Shown here: positions 62,159 through 64,000 of the stretch, one piece after another
How the letters are laid out: each line of letters starts with the position of its first letter
Numbering within the stretch: position 1 is the stretch's first letter
NCBI RefSeq assembly: GCF_002008225.1
Contig: NZ_MRDH01000027.1
Span: 124,001-188,000, forward strand
Direction: 5' to 3'
Origin: Agrobacterium salinitolerans
GTDB taxonomy: Bacteria > Pseudomonadota > Alphaproteobacteria > Rhizobiales > Rhizobiaceae
Length of the DNA: 64,000 nt
Notes under the pieces: model-generated
Seen by the model: only the letters and a program-made list of their open reading frames with translations
What the model was told of the DNA's origin: nothing
The model's database searches: none
Position numbers and translations under genes: made by a program

Positions 62159-64000
62159 TTACGCGTCTTCCTTCACCGGCGGCTTTGCATCGCCGTAATA
62201 GGCCGCGAATTTCTCGTGATAATGCTCCGAACCGCCGGGGCCGGCATAACGCTGCAATTCCGTCATGTCGGTCTTGTTGAGCACGATGCCAAGCGTCTTG
62301 TTGGCGATCTGCGGTTCGTTGGCCATCAGGTTCTGCACCATCTGGATCGGTGTCTTGCCCCATTCGGTCACGAAGACGAAACCGTCCACCTGCGGCGCAA
62401 AGGCCTTGGCGTCGATGACGGGGACGACGGGCGCGAGGTCGACGATGATGTAATCGCAGGCCTCCCGGGCAGATTCGATGAATTTGCGCATGCCGGGGGA
62501 GGAGAGCAGCTCGCTCGAATGGGCGAACTGGTTGCTGGTGGAAACCGGCAGGATGCCCATTTTCGTGCGCGTATCCACCTTCACCGCCTGCGTCCACGGG
62601 ATTTCATCGAGCACCACTTCCACCAGACCGGCGGATTGCCGTGTGGTCAGCATGCGGCTGAGGCCGGGATTGCGGATATCTGCATCCACGACAAGCGTTC
62701 GTTTGCCGGTGGAGGCGATCAGCCCGGCGAGATTGAGCGCCACGACAGACTTGCCCTCGTTCGGCAGGCAGGAAATGACGCCGATGACCCGGCAGGGCCG
62801 CTCCTGAATGACGACGTCCGCCGTCAGCTTCACATTGCGGAGCGTTTCCGCAAAGCTGGAACGCGGGCTATCGACGGCAAGGCGCAGCATCTTCTGGAAC
62901 GAGACCTGGCCGCTGTCATCAAGCGTGGCGTTCTCGCCGCCGGGGGTGGCGGCGCTGTCGCCGGTCTTGGCGTTTTCCACGCCCCTTTCCCCGATAAAGG
63001 GAAGGTAACCGAGAAAGCGCATGCGCAGATTGTCGCGTACATCGTTGCCGGTGTGGAAAAAGCGATCCCGGAATTCGAGAAGCGCTGCAATGCCGCCGCC
63101 CAGCATCAGGCCGAGAACGACCGAAAGCGCCATGGTCATGGTCTTTTTCGGGCTGGAAGGCGAAGTCGGCAGGCCCGCTTCGGAAATGATGCGCGCCTTG
63201 GCGATGGGCAGCGACTGCTTCTGGGAAGCCTCCTCGAAGCGACCGAGATAGGACTGGTAGAGGGTGCGCAGAGCGGTTGCCCGCTGCTCGAGTTCGCGCA
63301 GCTGGACCATGGTGATATTGGCTTGCGAATTGCGGCCCGCCACCCGGTCGATATTGTCGCGCAACGACTGCACGCGGGAATTGGCGACGTCATATTCGTT
63401 CTTGAAGCTGCCGGTGAGCTGCTGCAATTCCTGGAAGATCTGCTGCGATACTTCTTTCTTCTCGGCCTCAAGCGCGGTCGCCTGCGGATGGTCGGCGCCG
63501 AATTGCTGGATGATACCCCGCTGTCGGTCAGAGATGGTGATGTAGCGCTTTCGCAGATCCTGAATGACCGAATTGTCGGTATCGCGGGCCGAGACAACGG
63601 CGTTATCGACCGCCGTTTCCGGTCCACGGTCGATGATCGACTTATACTGGTTGTAACGGGCGGAGGCCGTCGCGGCATCCGCCTGCGCGGCAATCAGCTG
63701 GCCGTTGAGGTCGGCAAGCTGGCTTTCCGACATCAGTTCGCCGCGCGAGGAGACGATGTTGTTGTCCGACTTGAATTTCTGCACCGCCAGTTCAGCGGCC
63801 TGGGCGCGCTGGTTGAGGTCGGTCATGCGTTCCTGCAACCATACCGAAGCGCGCTCGCTGGCGTCGAAATTGGCGTTAAGCTGTTCGGTAAGATAGGCCT
63901 GTGCATAGGTCTTGGCGATCTGCGCTGCAAGCTGGCGGTCGGTCGAGCGGGTGGAGATGGCGATGACCGAGCTGCGGCCGACACGTTCCACCGTCAGCGA
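62159..64000 (-). CDS. exoP: Exopolysaccharide polymerisation/transport protein with BY-kinase domain (ExoP-like), 5' part missing
   Basis: About 613 C-terminal residues; the reading frame runs off the right edge. The visible part holds the periplasmic Wzz-like coiled-coil region (to about residue 270), a second membrane segment (ALSVVLGLMLGGGIAALLEF), and the cytosolic tyrosine kinase: Walker A CLPNEGKSVVALNL, A' motif TLVVDADIRNPG and Walker B YIIVDLAPVVPV. A Tyr-containing tail is present (LQRYAGPGGSEHYHEKFAAY). It resembles ExoP of succinoglycan synthesis, controlling polymer length and export. Neighbouring exo genes lie beyond the window. Confidence 0.9.
   Translation of the reverse strand, partial: SLTVERVGRSSVIAISTRSTDRQLAAQIAKTYAQAYLTEQLNANFDASERASVWLQERMTDLNQRAQAAELAVQKFKSDNNIVSSRGELMSESQLADLNGQLIAAQADAATASARYNQYKSIIDRGPETAVDNAVVSARDTDNSVIQDLRKRYITISDRQRGIIQQFGADHPQATALEAEKKEVSQQIFQELQQLTGSFKNEYDVANSRVQSLRDNIDRVAGRNSQANITMVQLRELEQRATALRTLYQSYLGRFEEASQKQSLPIAKARIISEAGLPTSPSSPKKTMTMALSVVLGLMLGGGIAALLEFRDRFFHTGNDVRDNLRMRFLGYLPFIGERGVENAKTGDSAATPGGENATLDDSGQVSFQKMLRLAVDSPRSSFAETLRNVKLTADVVIQERPCRVIGVISCLPNEGKSVVALNLAGLIASTGKRTLVVDADIRNPGLSRMLTTRQSAGLVEVVLDEIPWTQAVKVDTRTKMGILPVSTSNQFAHSSELLSSPGMRKFIESAREACDYIIVDLAPVVPVIDAKAFAPQVDGFVFVTEWGKTPIQMVQNLMANEPQIANKTLGIVLNKTDMTELQRYAGPGGSEHYHEKFAAYYGDAKPPVKEDA

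Noticed and set aside
1..64000. CRISPR arrays, rRNA genes, complete insertion sequences
   Set aside because: No regularly spaced direct repeats, rRNA segments or transposase genes were seen on reading the window.

Overview
The window looks like chromosomal DNA of an Agrobacterium/Rhizobium-type alphaproteobacterium. The protein repertoire points there: a choline/betaine-type ABC system, an RHE_PE00001-like regulator, a DUF992 protein, an inositol dehydrogenase, an ExoP-like tyrosine kinase, and dispersed rhizobial-style intergenic palindromes. This is inferred from family recognition, not from a database search.

Region 1 (1-16.1 kb) is accessory DNA. It holds a two-gene minus-strand unit (a ClpP-like/PAN exported protein and a putative PD-(D/E)XK-like protein), a complete tyrosine integrase, about 1.1 kb of repeat-rich DNA with an AT-rich inverted-repeat structure, an orphan charged protein, a serine recombinase, a small exported protein and a frameshifted gene. 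A defence block follows. It is a type I restriction-modification operon, transcribed hsdR-hsdS-(DUF262/DUF1524 gene)-hsdM with overlapping ends, divergent from a coupled pair: a GIY-YIG/DUF4357 nuclease and a possibly HEPN-like protein.

Region 2 (16.2-17.7 kb) is an integration scar. tRNA-Ser(CGA) and tRNA-Gln(CTG) face each other, and between them lie two truncated integrase remnants that meet nose to nose.

Region 3 (17.7-64 kb) reads as core genome. It contains a divergent Lrp regulator with arginase and ornithine cyclodeaminase; a DMT exporter; inositol dehydrogenase with a likely IolR operator; an adenylate cyclase; small regulators; an MHS-type transporter; a PmrCAB-like operon (eptA, response regulator, sensor kinase); an isolated GTA head-spike-base-like gene; a LysR regulator; and a ferric-hydroxamate-type uptake locus (TonB receptor, fhuD, fused fhuB, fhuC). 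Next come a DUF992 protein, a cytochrome c, recX, and a sugar-type ABC operon with an SMP-30 lactonase, facing a NarL-type two-component pair. The rest is topoisomerase IB, a PQQ-type sugar dehydrogenase, rRNA-modification genes, a YigZ protein, an HI0933-type flavoprotein, a proline/glycine-betaine-type ABC operon, a large soluble hybrid histidine kinase, a GhrA-like reductase, and the 3' part of an exoP-like gene that runs off the right end.

The main candidates for something new are the composite restriction locus with its divergent nuclease pair, the AT-rich inverted-repeat structure at 4160-4253, the frameshifted gene carrying an in-frame CTTAGGC heptamer, and the long palindrome between the sugar ABC operon and its two-component system.
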